Assembly: GCF_021491375.1 (NCBI RefSeq)
Contig: NZ_JAKEVY010000002.1
Coordinates: forward strand, 930,001 to 994,000
DNA: 64,000 nt
Direction: 5' to 3'
Source of the DNA: Flavihumibacter fluminis
GTDB taxonomy: Bacteria > Bacteroidota > Bacteroidia > Chitinophagales > Chitinophagaceae
Made by a program: the position numbers and the translations under genes. Within the stretch, counting starts at the first letter, position 1. The number at the start of each line of letters is the position of its first letter. Shown here piece by piece: positions 50,449-59,398 of this stretch. Under the pieces are notes generated by a model that was given only the letters and a program-made list of their open reading frames with translations, had not been told where the DNA came from and did no database searches.

Positions 50449-51183
50449 TCAATATCTGGTAGTTATTTTTTCTATTGGTAAATACAATTTAACGGATCCG
50501 CTTTTTAGCCTAACTTGATCAAGATGCCCCATTTTCTGGCGATCACTGGTGATCAAATGCAGGTGTAAAAATGTATCATGATGTGTGAAAATTGTTTTGT
50601 GCTCTGTGGAGAAAAATCCAACGATATCAACAGACTGATCAGAAATCATATAATTGACATTGCCTTGATGAGCATCCTGTGGTGAACGTACAGTTGCTCC
50701 CTGGGGAAGATTCACAATATGAATAATCGCCTCCTCTGCTATACCGGAGAGTTTGAATAGAAAGGGGCGTGGTGCTTGTTTGGTTTGTTGATCCAAATAT
50801 ACTTCCAACGCCTCTATGGTTTGAATGGAAGGCGGCAGCATTATTTCCTGCCATGCTGGTATATGAGCATAGCCGAAAAAAGGAGCTTTAAGGTTAAATG
50901 TTTCCTCCACTCGCATGGCTGTTTGTGAAATCACAGTAGATTTATAGGACTTGCCATCAATAATCAGAATTTCACCCGATAAATATTCAACAGGACCTAT
51001 TCCATAAAGGTGCTGTTTATCCGCAATGGTGTCCAGGGAAATCTTTCCTTTTAACTCTCCTTTCCACATAACATCTTTCATCTGTCCGACTAATTTTACC
51101 CGGCTCAACGGATCCTGTGCTAAAGAAGAAACAAAGGATGCCTGAATCAGTAAAATCAATAAGAAGCTGAATTGATATTTCAT
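50449..51183 (-). CDS. hypothetical secreted protein
   Basis: This 244-residue protein has a signal peptide (cleavage near SLAQD). The mature part appears beta-rich, with patterns such as SGEILIIDGKSYKST and TSDRQKMGHLDQ. No family is recognised. It is 20 bases downstream of the arfB stop on the same strand and may be co-transcribed. A 47-base gap separates it from the AlkD-like gene. Confidence 0.68.
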   Translation of the reverse strand: MKYQFSFLLILLIQASFVSSLAQDPLSRVKLVGQMKDVMWKGELKGKISLDTIADKQHLYGIGPVEYLSGEILIIDGKSYKSTVISQTAMRVEETFNLKAPFFGYAHIPAWQEIMLPPSIQTIEALEVYLDQQTKQAPRPFLFKLSGIAEEAIIHIVNLPQGATVRSPQDAHQGNVNYMISDQSVDIVGFFSTEHKTIFTHHDTFLHLHLITSDRQKMGHLDQVRLKSGSVKLYLPIEKITTRY

Positions 51184-51203
51184 TTAATGCAATTTTTAAA
51201 GGA

Positions 51204-51614
51204 TCAATCCCAACTGCCGGGACGAATCTTTTTTCGGGTAGCTTTCACGGTGCCTTTCTGTTTTTTGGATTCGATGCGCTTTTCATGTACGGCTTTGGAG
51301 ATTTTGGTCGCGATCCGAGCTTTCTTTTTGACCAGGGCTTTTTCCAGCAAGTCCTGGAATTTGCGCAGCACGCGTTCTTTATTGCCAGACTGAGACCGCT
51401 CTTCCTGGGATTTCAATAAGATGCTGCCATCTTTATTCAGCAGGTGTTGCAGTTTTTGCAACACCAGTGCGCGCTGCTCATCATTCAGGGCAACCGATAG
51501 GGAAGGAATCCATCGCCCCTGGACCATGGTTTCCACCTTGTTCACATTTTGTCCGCCTTTGCCACCACTGCGGGCAGTTTGAAATTCAATTTCCTTGCTG
51601 ATATCGGGTGCCAT
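51204..51614 (-). CDS. arfB: alternative ribosome-rescue factor ArfB (GGQ protein)
   Basis: This 136-residue protein hydrolyses peptidyl-tRNA on stalled ribosomes. The GGQ catalytic motif is at residues 20-22, within SGGKGGQNVNKVET. The C-terminal tail is strongly basic (KKARIATKISKAVHEKRIES, then KKQKGTVKATRKKIR), as needed to enter the empty mRNA channel. Length agrees with the ArfB/ICT1 family and is far too short for a complete release factor. It is 31 bases downstream of the CPBP gene and may share its transcript. Confidence 0.95.
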   Translation of the reverse strand: MAPDISKEIEFQTARSGGKGGQNVNKVETMVQGRWIPSLSVALNDEQRALVLQKLQHLLNKDGSILLKSQEERSQSGNKERVLRKFQDLLEKALVKKKARIATKISKAVHEKRIESKKQKGTVKATRKKIRPGSWD

Positions 51615-51645
51615 GGCGCTAAATTACTGCAAATAAATGGTGTGC

Positions 51646-52575
51646 CTATTTCTTCCAGTACAAGGCAATCGAAGCTGCCAGTTCCATCATCCAGGCAAGT
51701 CCCAGGTGCACCACAATGCCCCCGTAAATCGATTGCGAATAACAGGCAAAGATGCCGAGCAGCAGGCCACCAAAATACGAGGAGATACATTCCAGCATGG
51801 GTTTTCCGAAATGAATGGAACAGTAAAACACCGCCATCGGTAAAATAGCAGCCGGACCAATCCAGCGTGCTAACAAGACCACCAGGAACCCGCGAAAGAA
51901 CAATTCAATGGTAAAAAAATCAGACCCGTAGGCCAGTTGAAAAGCGATTTTTTGCCAAAGTGATGGGGCAGGGGCAGCATTCAATTGAAGCAATTTCATT
52001 TTGGGATAGGTCTGCAAGAAATCAGCCTGTGTAGCAGCAAAACTCACCAGCGGAATAATTACTGCCAGCATGATCAGGTAGGGTGTCCAGTTAACGCCTG
52101 CCAGCTTCAAACCGGTTGCGGAAGCAAACCCGGTCAAGCGACCATAAAGTATTGTGTAGATCAGGATCAGTATACTAACAGTTACGACTAATCGAATTGG
52201 CCAGTTGATTAGTACATTGATGCGATGACCTTCTATACCCGGGCGGGCTGCCTGCACCCATTCCTGCCATCCGCCCATCCCTGATTTCAGGGCAAATACG
52301 AGGGGGGCTAAGGCAATTATCAAAATCAATGCGGGATTCCAGTTGAAACCCGGTACCAGCAGCCAATAGAGCAGATAGGGAAGTGTAAACGCCAATGCAT
52401 AAACGAAGTAAAATCCGAGTACGCGTTGTGGGCGCGTTGGTAAGTTATAAATCCACTGCTTCTCCCAGCCCCAGTAATAATTACCTGTAATCAACAGCGC
52501 GGTAATCAGGGTGCAAATCAGGAAATGTGGTTTGTTTAATTGCGCGAAGTATTCTGAGATATAATTGAATAACAT
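51646..52575 (-). CDS. CPBP-family intramembrane protein, active site altered
   Basis: This 309-residue protein has about eight hydrophobic helices and the Abi/CPBP region in its C-terminal third. The first motif, normally EExxxR, reads Ile223-Glu224-Leu-Phe-Phe-Arg228 here, so the first, catalytically important Glu is missing. The later histidines His255 (in CSIHFG) and His290 (in VVHLGLAWM) are present. The family includes Rce1-type CAAX proteases and bacteriocin-processing enzymes. The Ile substitution suggests an inactive or changed enzyme. It is divergent from the M20 gene. Confidence 0.85.
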   Translation of the reverse strand: MLFNYISEYFAQLNKPHFLICTLITALLITGNYYWGWEKQWIYNLPTRPQRVLGFYFVYALAFTLPYLLYWLLVPGFNWNPALILIIALAPLVFALKSGMGGWQEWVQAARPGIEGHRINVLINWPIRLVVTVSILILIYTILYGRLTGFASATGLKLAGVNWTPYLIMLAVIIPLVSFAATQADFLQTYPKMKLLQLNAAPAPSLWQKIAFQLAYGSDFFTIELFFRGFLVVLLARWIGPAAILPMAVFYCSIHFGKPMLECISSYFGGLLLGIFACYSQSIYGGIVVHLGLAWMMELAASIALYWKK

Positions 52576-52697
52576 AGAGAAAGATCAATTAATTAATTAT
52601 ACACTTGTGATAAAATTTATATATTCAGGAATAGAAATCCGAATAAATCGAGAAATTCTCAGGTTACGGCAGATTTGAAAGTAGCATATTAAAAATT

Positions 52698-54101
52698 ATG
52701 TTGCTTATGAAAAATGTTCGGAAATCAGCTCAAGTCCTTAGCTGCGCGGTACTACTGGTTACATTTACCTGCTGTTTGAACGCTCAGGCGCAAAAGAAAA
52801 AAACAGCAAAAGTTACAAGTTCTGACAGCCGACTGGCTGAAATAAACAAGTTGGTGGGATCCGATTCTGCTAATCTGGTGGAGATATTTAAAGACATCCA
52901 TGCGAATCCCGAATTGGGTTTTATGGAAACACGAACTGCTGCTATTGTTGCCAAAGAACTGCAGGCGGCTGGTTACGATGTTAAAACAGGTATAGGTATT
53001 ACAGGAGTGGCAGGCATTCTGAAAAATGGGGAAGGGCCCATAATCATGTGGCGGGGTGATATGGATTGCAATGCAGTAAAAGAAACTACCGGTCTGCCGT
53101 ATGCGAGTACAAAAGTAGTGAAGCGTGAGGATGGATCTGAATCACCGGTTATGCATGCCTGTGGGCATGATGCACATGTAACCTGGTTGATTGGGTTGGC
53201 ACGGGCCATGGCACAAATGAAAAATGCCTGGAAGGGAACCTTCATTGTAGTAGGGCAACCAGCAGAAGAACCCATTTTAGGCGCAGAGGCAATGGTCAAA
53301 GATGGGCTTTATACAAAACATGGCATTCCCGAGCCAGATTATTTACTTGGTATTCACAGTGCCCCTGTACCAGTTGGTGTGGTAGCCATTGCAAGTGGTG
53401 TGCGTATGGCGGGCACAGATCAGATTGATGTTGTGTTTAAGGGGATAGGCGGACATGGAAGTAATCCGCAATTGAGCAAGGACCCTATTGTGATGGCAGC
53501 GGCAGCTATTATGCAGTACCAGGTGATTGTGAGTCGGGCGGTTGACCCTCAAAAAGCAGCTGTTCTTACTGTAGGTAGCGTGCAGGCAGGTAGTGATAAC
53601 AATGTTATTCCTGCAACTGCACTGATAAAAATCAATTTGCGCTGGTTTGATGAGGCTGACCGAAACCTGATGATTGAAGGAATCAAAAAAATTAATGAGG
53701 GCATAGCGCACAGTTATAATCTACCCAAAGAATTGTATCCTGAAATGAAGATGAAGGGATTCGCCTATCCTTTGGATAATGATACGACGCTAACTGCAGC
53801 AGTATTGACAGGAGTAAGAAAATTGCTTCCTGATAATCAGATTCTTCGTGAAAAGCAGTTGCCTGCCGTTATGGGTTCGGAAGATTTTCATCACCTTGTT
53901 ATTCATAATAATAGAAAAGTGTATTGCTATTACAATGTAGGCATAGCGAATCCAGCTGTTTTTGCACAGGCCATTAAGGATGGGAAAGCACTTCCCTTTA
54001 ACGCACACAACGGTGATTTTCAGGTTGACCTGGCTGGTATTCCATTGGGCACCAAAGTAGCTATACTTGGCGTTTTGGAAGCATTTCAGCTAAAAAAATG
54101 A
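52698..54101 (+). CDS. secreted M20 amidohydrolase
   Basis: This 467-residue protein has a signal peptide (LLVTFTCCLNAQAQ). The M20 peptidase/amidohydrolase metal-binding pattern is visible: MWRGDMDCNAV, then MHACGHDAHVTWLIG, the catalytic acid in VGQPAEEPILGAEAM, LGIHSAPVP, and the late GSEDFHHLV. It should cleave an acyl-amino acid or a hippurate-like amide, using two metals in the periplasm. A dimerisation lid domain is inserted in the middle. It is convergent with plsX, with six bases between the stops. A second ATG three codons in is possible. Confidence 0.9.
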   Translation: MLLMKNVRKSAQVLSCAVLLVTFTCCLNAQAQKKKTAKVTSSDSRLAEINKLVGSDSANLVEIFKDIHANPELGFMETRTAAIVAKELQAAGYDVKTGIGITGVAGILKNGEGPIIMWRGDMDCNAVKETTGLPYASTKVVKREDGSESPVMHACGHDAHVTWLIGLARAMAQMKNAWKGTFIVVGQPAEEPILGAEAMVKDGLYTKHGIPEPDYLLGIHSAPVPVGVVAIASGVRMAGTDQIDVVFKGIGGHGSNPQLSKDPIVMAAAAIMQYQVIVSRAVDPQKAAVLTVGSVQAGSDNNVIPATALIKINLRWFDEADRNLMIEGIKKINEGIAHSYNLPKELYPEMKMKGFAYPLDNDTTLTAAVLTGVRKLLPDNQILREKQLPAVMGSEDFHHLVIHNNRKVYCYYNVGIANPAVFAQAIKDGKALPFNAHNGDFQVDLAGIPLGTKVAILGVLEAFQLKK

Positions 54102-54107
54102 AACAAA

Positions 54108-55058
54108 TCAGGATTGGAAGCTTTCCTGCATAATCTGTAGCAGGTTGCTGTCGATCATTTTCTCCGCCAATGTAATCATGTTGGAAAAGGCCCTGGACTG
54201 AGAGATTCCATGGCCAATAATAACCGGCTTATTCACACCCAGAACAGGTGTGCCACCATAGTTTTCAAAATTGAAGCGATCAAAGTATTCGTGGTGAATG
54301 CCTTTGCGATCTGTGATCTCGTAAATAGATTCAGCCAGCTTCAGGATAATATTTCCGGTAAAACCTTCGCATACCATTACATCCGCTTTATCCAGTAACA
54401 CATCGCGGCCTTCGATATTACCAACAAAATTGATCGCGGTATTTTCCTTTAAGAGGGGATAGGTAGCCTGGGCCAGCAGATTGCCCTTGCCTTCTTCTTC
54501 GCCGATATTAATCAGCGCCACCCGGGGATTATCAACACCCAGGATATGCTTTGCATACAGTGAACCCAGCAGCGCGAACTGGTTCAGGTTTTCTGGTTTG
54601 CAATCGGCATTCAGGCCGACATCCAGTAACAAACCGGTACCACCATTTTCTTTTGGAATAATGGTGGAAATGGTAGGCCTTAATACACCTTCCATCGCTT
54701 TGAGGGAATAAACTGCGCCTACCAGCATCGCTCCGGTATTACCTGCACTGATAAAGGCATCAATAACGCCTTTGCCCAGGTATCCGAATCCAATAGCAAT
54801 GGAAGACTGTTGTTTTTCTTTCAGCGCTTTGGTCGGATGTTCATGCATCCCGATTACTTCAGGAGCATGCACAATTTTAACCGCTTCCAGGGGAATATTG
54901 TATTCCTCCAGCAGCGGTTGGAGCTGAGCTTCATCGCCGAATAAAAACAGGTTCGCCGGAGAAGTCGTGCCAGACAGATACAGTTGCAAACTTTTTACCG
55001 CTTCTAACGGTGCAAAGTCTCCACCCATCATGTCCAGACCGATTTTCATCTCCGGCAA
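54108..55058 (-). CDS. plsX: phosphate acyltransferase PlsX
   Basis: This is a 316-residue PlsX protein that makes acyl-phosphate from acyl-ACP, the first step of glycerophospholipid synthesis in most bacteria. Family motifs are present: GLDMMGGDFAP at the start, then VIGMHEHPTKALKEKQQSS and FISAGNTGAMLVGA. NIGEEEGKGN and VCEGFTGNIILK follow near the C-terminus. It is the last gene of the conserved DUF177-rpmF-plsX unit, 25 bases after rpmF. Confidence 0.95.
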   Translation of the reverse strand: MPEMKIGLDMMGGDFAPLEAVKSLQLYLSGTTSPANLFLFGDEAQLQPLLEEYNIPLEAVKIVHAPEVIGMHEHPTKALKEKQQSSIAIGFGYLGKGVIDAFISAGNTGAMLVGAVYSLKAMEGVLRPTISTIIPKENGGTGLLLDVGLNADCKPENLNQFALLGSLYAKHILGVDNPRVALINIGEEEGKGNLLAQATYPLLKENTAINFVGNIEGRDVLLDKADVMVCEGFTGNIILKLAESIYEITDRKGIHHEYFDRFNFENYGGTPVLGVNKPVIIGHGISQSRAFSNMITLAEKMIDSNLLQIMQESFQS

Positions 55059-55083
55059 ATCGTTTGTATTGTATACAGGTTAA

Positions 55084-55278
55084 TTACTTCTTGATGGGCG
55101 CTTTCTCGCTCACCAGCTTACCCTTGTAGAACAATTTTCCTTCACTCACATGCGCACGGTGACGTACATGCAGTTCACCAGTAGTGCTATCTGTGCTGAG
55201 TGTAGCGGCTGAAGCCTTGTAATGCGTTCTTCTTTTAGCACTACGTTGCTGTGAATGTCTGCGTTTCGGATTTGGCAT
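55084..55278 (-). CDS. rpmF: 50S ribosomal protein L32
   Basis: This 64-residue protein begins MPNPKRRHSQQRSAKRRTHY, typical of L32. The C-terminal part has VRHRAHVSEGKLFYKGKLV. The zinc-ribbon cysteines of some L32 proteins are absent, so this is the Cys-minus form. It follows the DUF177 gene by 26 bases, the usual order in bacteria. Confidence 0.96.
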   Translation of the reverse strand: MPNPKRRHSQQRSAKRRTHYKASAATLSTDSTTGELHVRHRAHVSEGKLFYKGKLVSEKAPIKK

Positions 55279-55304
55279 CTCTCAACAATTTATAAATACA
55301 AAAA

Positions 55305-55865
55305 TCAATTATCCAGGTCCTTAAATTTTTCCAATCCTTTCCAGAGCGGATTGGTACTCTCTGACTGGTTCTCCTCACCGGTTTCCATCTTCTTCAGAAT
55401 AGCCAGGGCTTCCTGGTTACAGTAGGGATGACTTCCCGCTTCGGCAGTGTCACACATGGTTTGCATAGGTAAACTCAGCAGCAAGAATTCATAAATCCAG
55501 TCGGCTACATGCAAATGACTTTCGCCTCTTGAGATATAGTACACATCCGGATCTTCTTCCTGCTCGTTCATCTCTTCGGGATTGTCTACCAGTTTCACCA
55601 CAATATTAAACTCATCCAACAGATTCCAGGGTAAACTGTTACTCCCGCACCGATCGCAAACCACTTCTGCTTTTCCTCCGATCTCGAACTTCAGCAACAT
55701 GAATCCATTCTTCTTATCCAGCGACAGTTTCACCTGCGCGGCGCAATTCCTGAATTCGGTTGACTGATACGCTTCAAAAAAGCGATCGCCGATCTCGTAC
55801 TGATACTCATGAATCCCGGGCTTCAGTCCCACAAAAGCGATATCAAATTCCCGTCTGCTACTCAT
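55305..55865 (-). CDS. DUF177/YceD family protein
   Basis: This 186-residue protein has the DUF177 core with CDRCGSN and the later CDTAEAGSHPYC, which may form a metal site. YceD proteins are linked to 23S rRNA accumulation and nearly always precede rpmF, as here. The exact activity is not established. TACCTTTG lies 23 bases before the ATG. The gene starts the operon with rpmF and plsX. Confidence 0.93.
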   Translation of the reverse strand: MSSRREFDIAFVGLKPGIHEYQYEIGDRFFEAYQSTEFRNCAAQVKLSLDKKNGFMLLKFEIGGKAEVVCDRCGSNSLPWNLLDEFNIVVKLVDNPEEMNEQEEDPDVYYISRGESHLHVADWIYEFLLLSLPMQTMCDTAEAGSHPYCNQEALAILKKMETGEENQSESTNPLWKGLEKFKDLDN

Positions 55866-56167
55866 GACTACCTTTTTAAAAGGTTGGCAAAGGTAATAAA
55901 ATATTCCAGATTAAACGGGAAATTTTTAAAGGAATCCCGTAATTTCGTCGGCGTATCCAAAAGTACTTTTTTCACAGGCATGAATGCACGTATTAACATA
56001 TTTGGTGCTTACCTGGCCTTCCTCCGGTCTGCCTGTGCTAATATTCCCTGATCCCCGTGCGCCAGTAGTTTCTTTTTATTCAAGTGATCCGGTGACCCTG
56101 GCGTTATCCCCCTATTTTTTATTGTTTTCACTGATTTCCATTAATTCATACATTAAACTTCCTTGTA
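55866..56167. other. 302-base divergent gap
   Basis: The gap holds the DUF177 operon promoter on the - strand (55888-55895) and a short inverted repeat CCTTTTTAAAAGG next to its start. A second short pair, ACGGGA with TCCCGT, lies at about 55915-55940. The + strand side must contain the promoter of the saccharopine dehydrogenase-like gene, but no consensus element stands out. No gene, RNA or repeat was found in the rest. Confidence 0.6.
55888..55895 (-). promoter_or_regulatory. -7 element for the DUF177-rpmF-plsX operon
   Basis: TACCTTTG on the - strand is a full match to TAnnTTTG, 23 bases before the DUF177 ATG. A T-rich -33 region (GTTTAATC) lies 16-17 bases upstream, somewhat short. Confidence 0.5.
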
Positions 56168-57238
56168 ATGAAGAATGTTGCTGTTATTGGTCTCGGTAAG
56201 GTTGGTTCCCTCGTTGGGACCCTGCTGAGCGATGTTTTCACAGTTACCGGTTTTGATCGTCAAAAGCCGGCTACTGAAGTTCCTTTTGATGTGGTTACCG
56301 GTTCGGTTAATGATGCCGATCAACTGCGTTCCTTCCTGGCTGATAAGGATGCCGTAGTATCCTGTTTGCCTTATAACCTGAACCTGCCTGTTGCCCAGGC
56401 TGCGCATGCACTGGGTATTCATTATTTCGATCTTACAGAAGATGTGCCTACCACAACCGCGATTCGCGAAATGGCCAAAACTTCCAAAGGTGTGATGGCT
56501 CCTCAGTGTGGTCTGGCACCTGGTTTTATTGGTATTGTGGGAGCAGATTTGTACAATCGTTTTACCAAGCTGCGCGATGTGGAACTGCGCGTGGGAGCGC
56601 TTCCCCGCTATCCAAATGGCCTGATGGGCTATTCCTTTACCTGGTCGCCCGCTGGTGTAATCAATGAGTATATCAATGATGCTGAAGTGATCCATAATGG
56701 TCAGCGCAAAATGGTGCCTTCCCTGGATGGTATTGAGATGATCAATATCGAGGGACAGGAATTCGAAGCCTTTAGTACTTCCGGTGGTTTAGGTACCATG
56801 TGCGAAACCCTGGCTGGTAAAGTTGATACCCTGAACTACAAAACCATGCGTTATCCGGGGCATGCCAAGCTGATGCGCTTCCTTTTATATGAACTGATCC
56901 TGAAAGAAAAGCGTGAACTGGTGGAGCAAATCCTGACGGAAGCAAAACCTCCTGTCCGCGAAGATGTTGTATATGTATATGCGGTAGTGGAAGGATGGAA
57001 GGGTGATCAATTGGCCCGCGAAGAATTTTACCAGGCCTATCATCCGATCCTCATTCATGGTAAAGAATGGAGAGCCATCAGCTGGACAACTGCTGCTTCT
57101 GTTGCTGCCGTAGTTGAAATGGTGGCGAATGGCACCCTGCCAAAACAGGGTTTCATCAAGCAGGAAGAAATTCCATTTGATGCCTTCATCAAAACCAAAA
57201 ATGGATCGCTGTACCTAAACCACGAATCCGCGAAATAA
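56168..57238 (+). CDS. saccharopine dehydrogenase-family oxidoreductase
   Basis: This 356-residue protein has a Rossmann start (VAVIGLGKVGSLVGTLL) and the C-terminal saccharopine dehydrogenase domain, with APQCGLAPGFIGIVGADLYN. TSGGLGTMCETLAGKVDTLN, then MRYPGHAKLMRFLL, match the LYS9-like group. It should use a nicotinamide cofactor to cleave or form saccharopine or a related amino acid conjugate. The next gene, 13 bases on, encodes a DUF1338 protein of the 2-oxoadipate dioxygenase family. Together they point to lysine breakdown through 2-aminoadipate and 2-oxoadipate (see findings). Confidence 0.88.
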   Translation: MKNVAVIGLGKVGSLVGTLLSDVFTVTGFDRQKPATEVPFDVVTGSVNDADQLRSFLADKDAVVSCLPYNLNLPVAQAAHALGIHYFDLTEDVPTTTAIREMAKTSKGVMAPQCGLAPGFIGIVGADLYNRFTKLRDVELRVGALPRYPNGLMGYSFTWSPAGVINEYINDAEVIHNGQRKMVPSLDGIEMINIEGQEFEAFSTSGGLGTMCETLAGKVDTLNYKTMRYPGHAKLMRFLLYELILKEKRELVEQILTEAKPPVREDVVYVYAVVEGWKGDQLAREEFYQAYHPILIHGKEWRAISWTTAASVAAVVEMVANGTLPKQGFIKQEEIPFDAFIKTKNGSLYLNHESAK

Positions 57239-57251
57239 CCTCACCCGAGCT

Positions 57252-58157
57252 ATGACACAGAATAGTGCTTTAGAACAAGTGCTGGGCGGACTCATGCGCC
57301 GCTACCAGGAAAGAGTACCCGATGTGCAGGGTATCATCGCCGCCATGATTAAGGAAGGGCTGATTGAAAAGGCGGAAGATATAGAGAATGACCATATCGC
57401 ATTCAGAACTATGGGCGTTCCGCATTTAGGTATCCAATCGCTGGAAAAGATCTTCCTGCATCTGGGATACAGGCGGATGGATCATTATGTGTTCAGGGAG
57501 AAAAAGCTGGATGCTTACTGGTATGCACCACCTGCTCCTCAATACCCGCGTATTTTCATCAGTGAATTACGTGTACAGGACCTGAGTCCTGTAACACAGT
57601 CCATCATTCGCTCTTACACAGATGAAGTGACCAGTGATCCGGTGGATGCTTTGGACCTGAATGATGCTGCTGCCGTGGATCAGTTCCTGCACAGCGGACT
57701 CTGGCCCACACCTACCTATGCTGATTTCCTCGAACTCGGCAAGGAAAGTGAATACGCTGCCTGGGTTATTTATAACCGTTATTATCTAAATCATTTTACC
57801 GTAAGTGTGCATAACCTGCCGGAAGGATTCAATCGCCTCGAAGCGTTTAATGAATTCCTGGAACGCAATGGTTTTGTATTAAATGATTCGGGAGGCAAGA
57901 TCAAGGCGAGCCCGGATGGTTACCTGCGCCAGTCGTCAACTGTTGCCCGCAAAGTAGAGGCACAGTTTGCGGGAGGTGAGAACCATCTGATTGCGGGTTC
58001 CTATGTTGAATTTGCAGAGCGTGGGGTGCTGAAAGAATTCCAGCACCTGCCTGCTGACCAGATTCGTAGGGAGCATCGGCGCGAAGGATTTGAGGCCGGT
58101 AATGCGGATAAGATTTTCGAAAGCACCTACAGTGCGCAGACAAGCCGGGTGAATTAA
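57252..58157 (+). CDS. DUF1338 protein, 2-oxoadipate dioxygenase/decarboxylase-like (HglS family)
   Basis: This 301-residue protein belongs to the DUF1338/HglS family, whose studied member converts 2-oxoadipate to D-2-hydroxyglutarate using Fe(II). Candidate metal ligands are His48 in NDHIAFRTM, His181 in LNHFTVSVHNL and Glu253 in GSYVEFAERG, in the same order and roughly the same spacing as the His/His/Glu set of HglS. It starts 13 bases after the saccharopine-dehydrogenase-like gene and is presumably on the same transcript. The other steps of the pathway are not in this window. Confidence 0.88.
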   Translation: MTQNSALEQVLGGLMRRYQERVPDVQGIIAAMIKEGLIEKAEDIENDHIAFRTMGVPHLGIQSLEKIFLHLGYRRMDHYVFREKKLDAYWYAPPAPQYPRIFISELRVQDLSPVTQSIIRSYTDEVTSDPVDALDLNDAAAVDQFLHSGLWPTPTYADFLELGKESEYAAWVIYNRYYLNHFTVSVHNLPEGFNRLEAFNEFLERNGFVLNDSGGKIKASPDGYLRQSSTVARKVEAQFAGGENHLIAGSYVEFAERGVLKEFQHLPADQIRREHRREGFEAGNADKIFESTYSAQTSRVN

Positions 58158-58219
58158 TCACAATTCAACCGGCAAATACTGCAATTCATCGTTAATCCTG
58201 CAACTTTGTACCATCTGAC

Positions 58220-58250
58220 TTTGGGCGATACCCTCAATGGGCTATCTTGA
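58220..58250 (+). promoter_or_regulatory. candidate promoter for lytS-like gene
   Basis: TTTG at 58220-58223 and TATCTTGA at 58243-58250 are separated by 19 bases, and the ATG follows 12 bases later. The -7 element differs from TAnnTTTG at two positions. Confidence 0.38.
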
Positions 58251-58262
58251 AAAAAAGTCTGG

Positions 58263-59309
58263 ATGTTGAACAGTATGGCCTTCCTGAAATATTCCAAAAG
58301 TGAAAGGTGGATAGCGGCACTGCTGCTGCCACCTTTTGCTATTATTGCGAATATTTTACTCTTTGGAAGCAAGTATTTCCAGTCTTTATCCGGATTTCTG
58401 ACTGCCACCCTGATTACACTGGCAGTGATCTTTCTGGTGTATGTTTCCTGCGGAATGGTAGCTGTTATTTTTTTGCATAAGTATCCAAAATACAGCCAGA
58501 CATTCAAGCGGATCGGCTTCAGTTTACTTGCTTATATCTTAATGATGACAGCAGGGATAAGTCTTTTGTTTTGGGGCTATGATTACCTCGGTTTTATGGG
58601 CTTTACCATGAATTATACCAATTTCTTCTGGACGCTTATGGTTGGTTTAGCCTGTAATTTGCTGGCAACCAGTTTTAATGAGGGAGCCACCTTTTACGAG
58701 AAATGGAGAGTTCTTGTAGATGAAGCGGAGCAATTGAAAAAAGAAAACCTGCAAAGCCAGCTGGAGGGACTCAAGGGCCAGGTAAATCCGCACTTTTTGT
58801 TCAACAGTCTCAATTCCCTGTCCAGTTTAATCAGTGAAGATCCGGGAAAGGCTGAGAAATTCCTGGATGAAATGAGTAAGGTGTACCGGTATATGTTGCG
58901 TACGAATGAAGATGGTCTCACTACCCTGGAAACCGAATTACAATTCATTCATAGTTATTTCCACCTGCTCAAAACGCGTTACGGCGATGGCCTGGATATG
59001 GAACTAAAGGTCGATGAAAAGCTGCTGCATTACCTGATTCCGCCGCTGACACTTCAGATCCTTGTAGAAAATGCAGTTAAGCATAACATGATTCTTCGCG
59101 ATAGCCCGCTCGTGATTCAGTTGCTCACTACCAATAGCCGTAAACTCATTGTTACCAACAACCTGCAGCGAAAGAACCGGATGGTTTTTTCCAATAAAGT
59201 GGGACTTAATAATATCCATAACAAATACCGGCTGATGAAGCAGGAGGAGATCCTGATCCGGGATGACGGGAAAGAGTTTTCGGTTATTGTACCGTTGATT
59301 CAGCCCTGA
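58263..59309 (+). CDS. LytS/YehU-type sensor histidine kinase
   Basis: This 348-residue membrane kinase has four hydrophobic helices (about residues 15-38, 44-68, 83-105 and 112-138), a short coiled coil and a His_kinase domain. The phospho-accepting His177 lies in GQVNPHFLFNSLNSL. The HATPase-like part carries LQILVENAVKHN and a late VGLNNIHNKYRLM. The next gene, 89 bases on, encodes its likely partner LytTR response regulator, so they form a two-component pair. The input signal is unknown. Confidence 0.92.
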   Translation: MLNSMAFLKYSKSERWIAALLLPPFAIIANILLFGSKYFQSLSGFLTATLITLAVIFLVYVSCGMVAVIFLHKYPKYSQTFKRIGFSLLAYILMMTAGISLLFWGYDYLGFMGFTMNYTNFFWTLMVGLACNLLATSFNEGATFYEKWRVLVDEAEQLKKENLQSQLEGLKGQVNPHFLFNSLNSLSSLISEDPGKAEKFLDEMSKVYRYMLRTNEDGLTTLETELQFIHSYFHLLKTRYGDGLDMELKVDEKLLHYLIPPLTLQILVENAVKHNMILRDSPLVIQLLTTNSRKLIVTNNLQRKNRMVFSNKVGLNNIHNKYRLMKQEEILIRDDGKEFSVIVPLIQP

Positions 59310-59398
59310 TTTACAGTTCATGCACTGATTTTAGCAACTAATCCGCTTCTTATACCAGAGGCGGACGGGGCATATTAATTTTGTGTAATATCGTTTGT

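Noticed and set aside
56153-56695. Open frame of 180 codons on the - strand
   Set aside because: It is antisense to the saccharopine dehydrogenase-like gene, which has clear Rossmann and family motifs.
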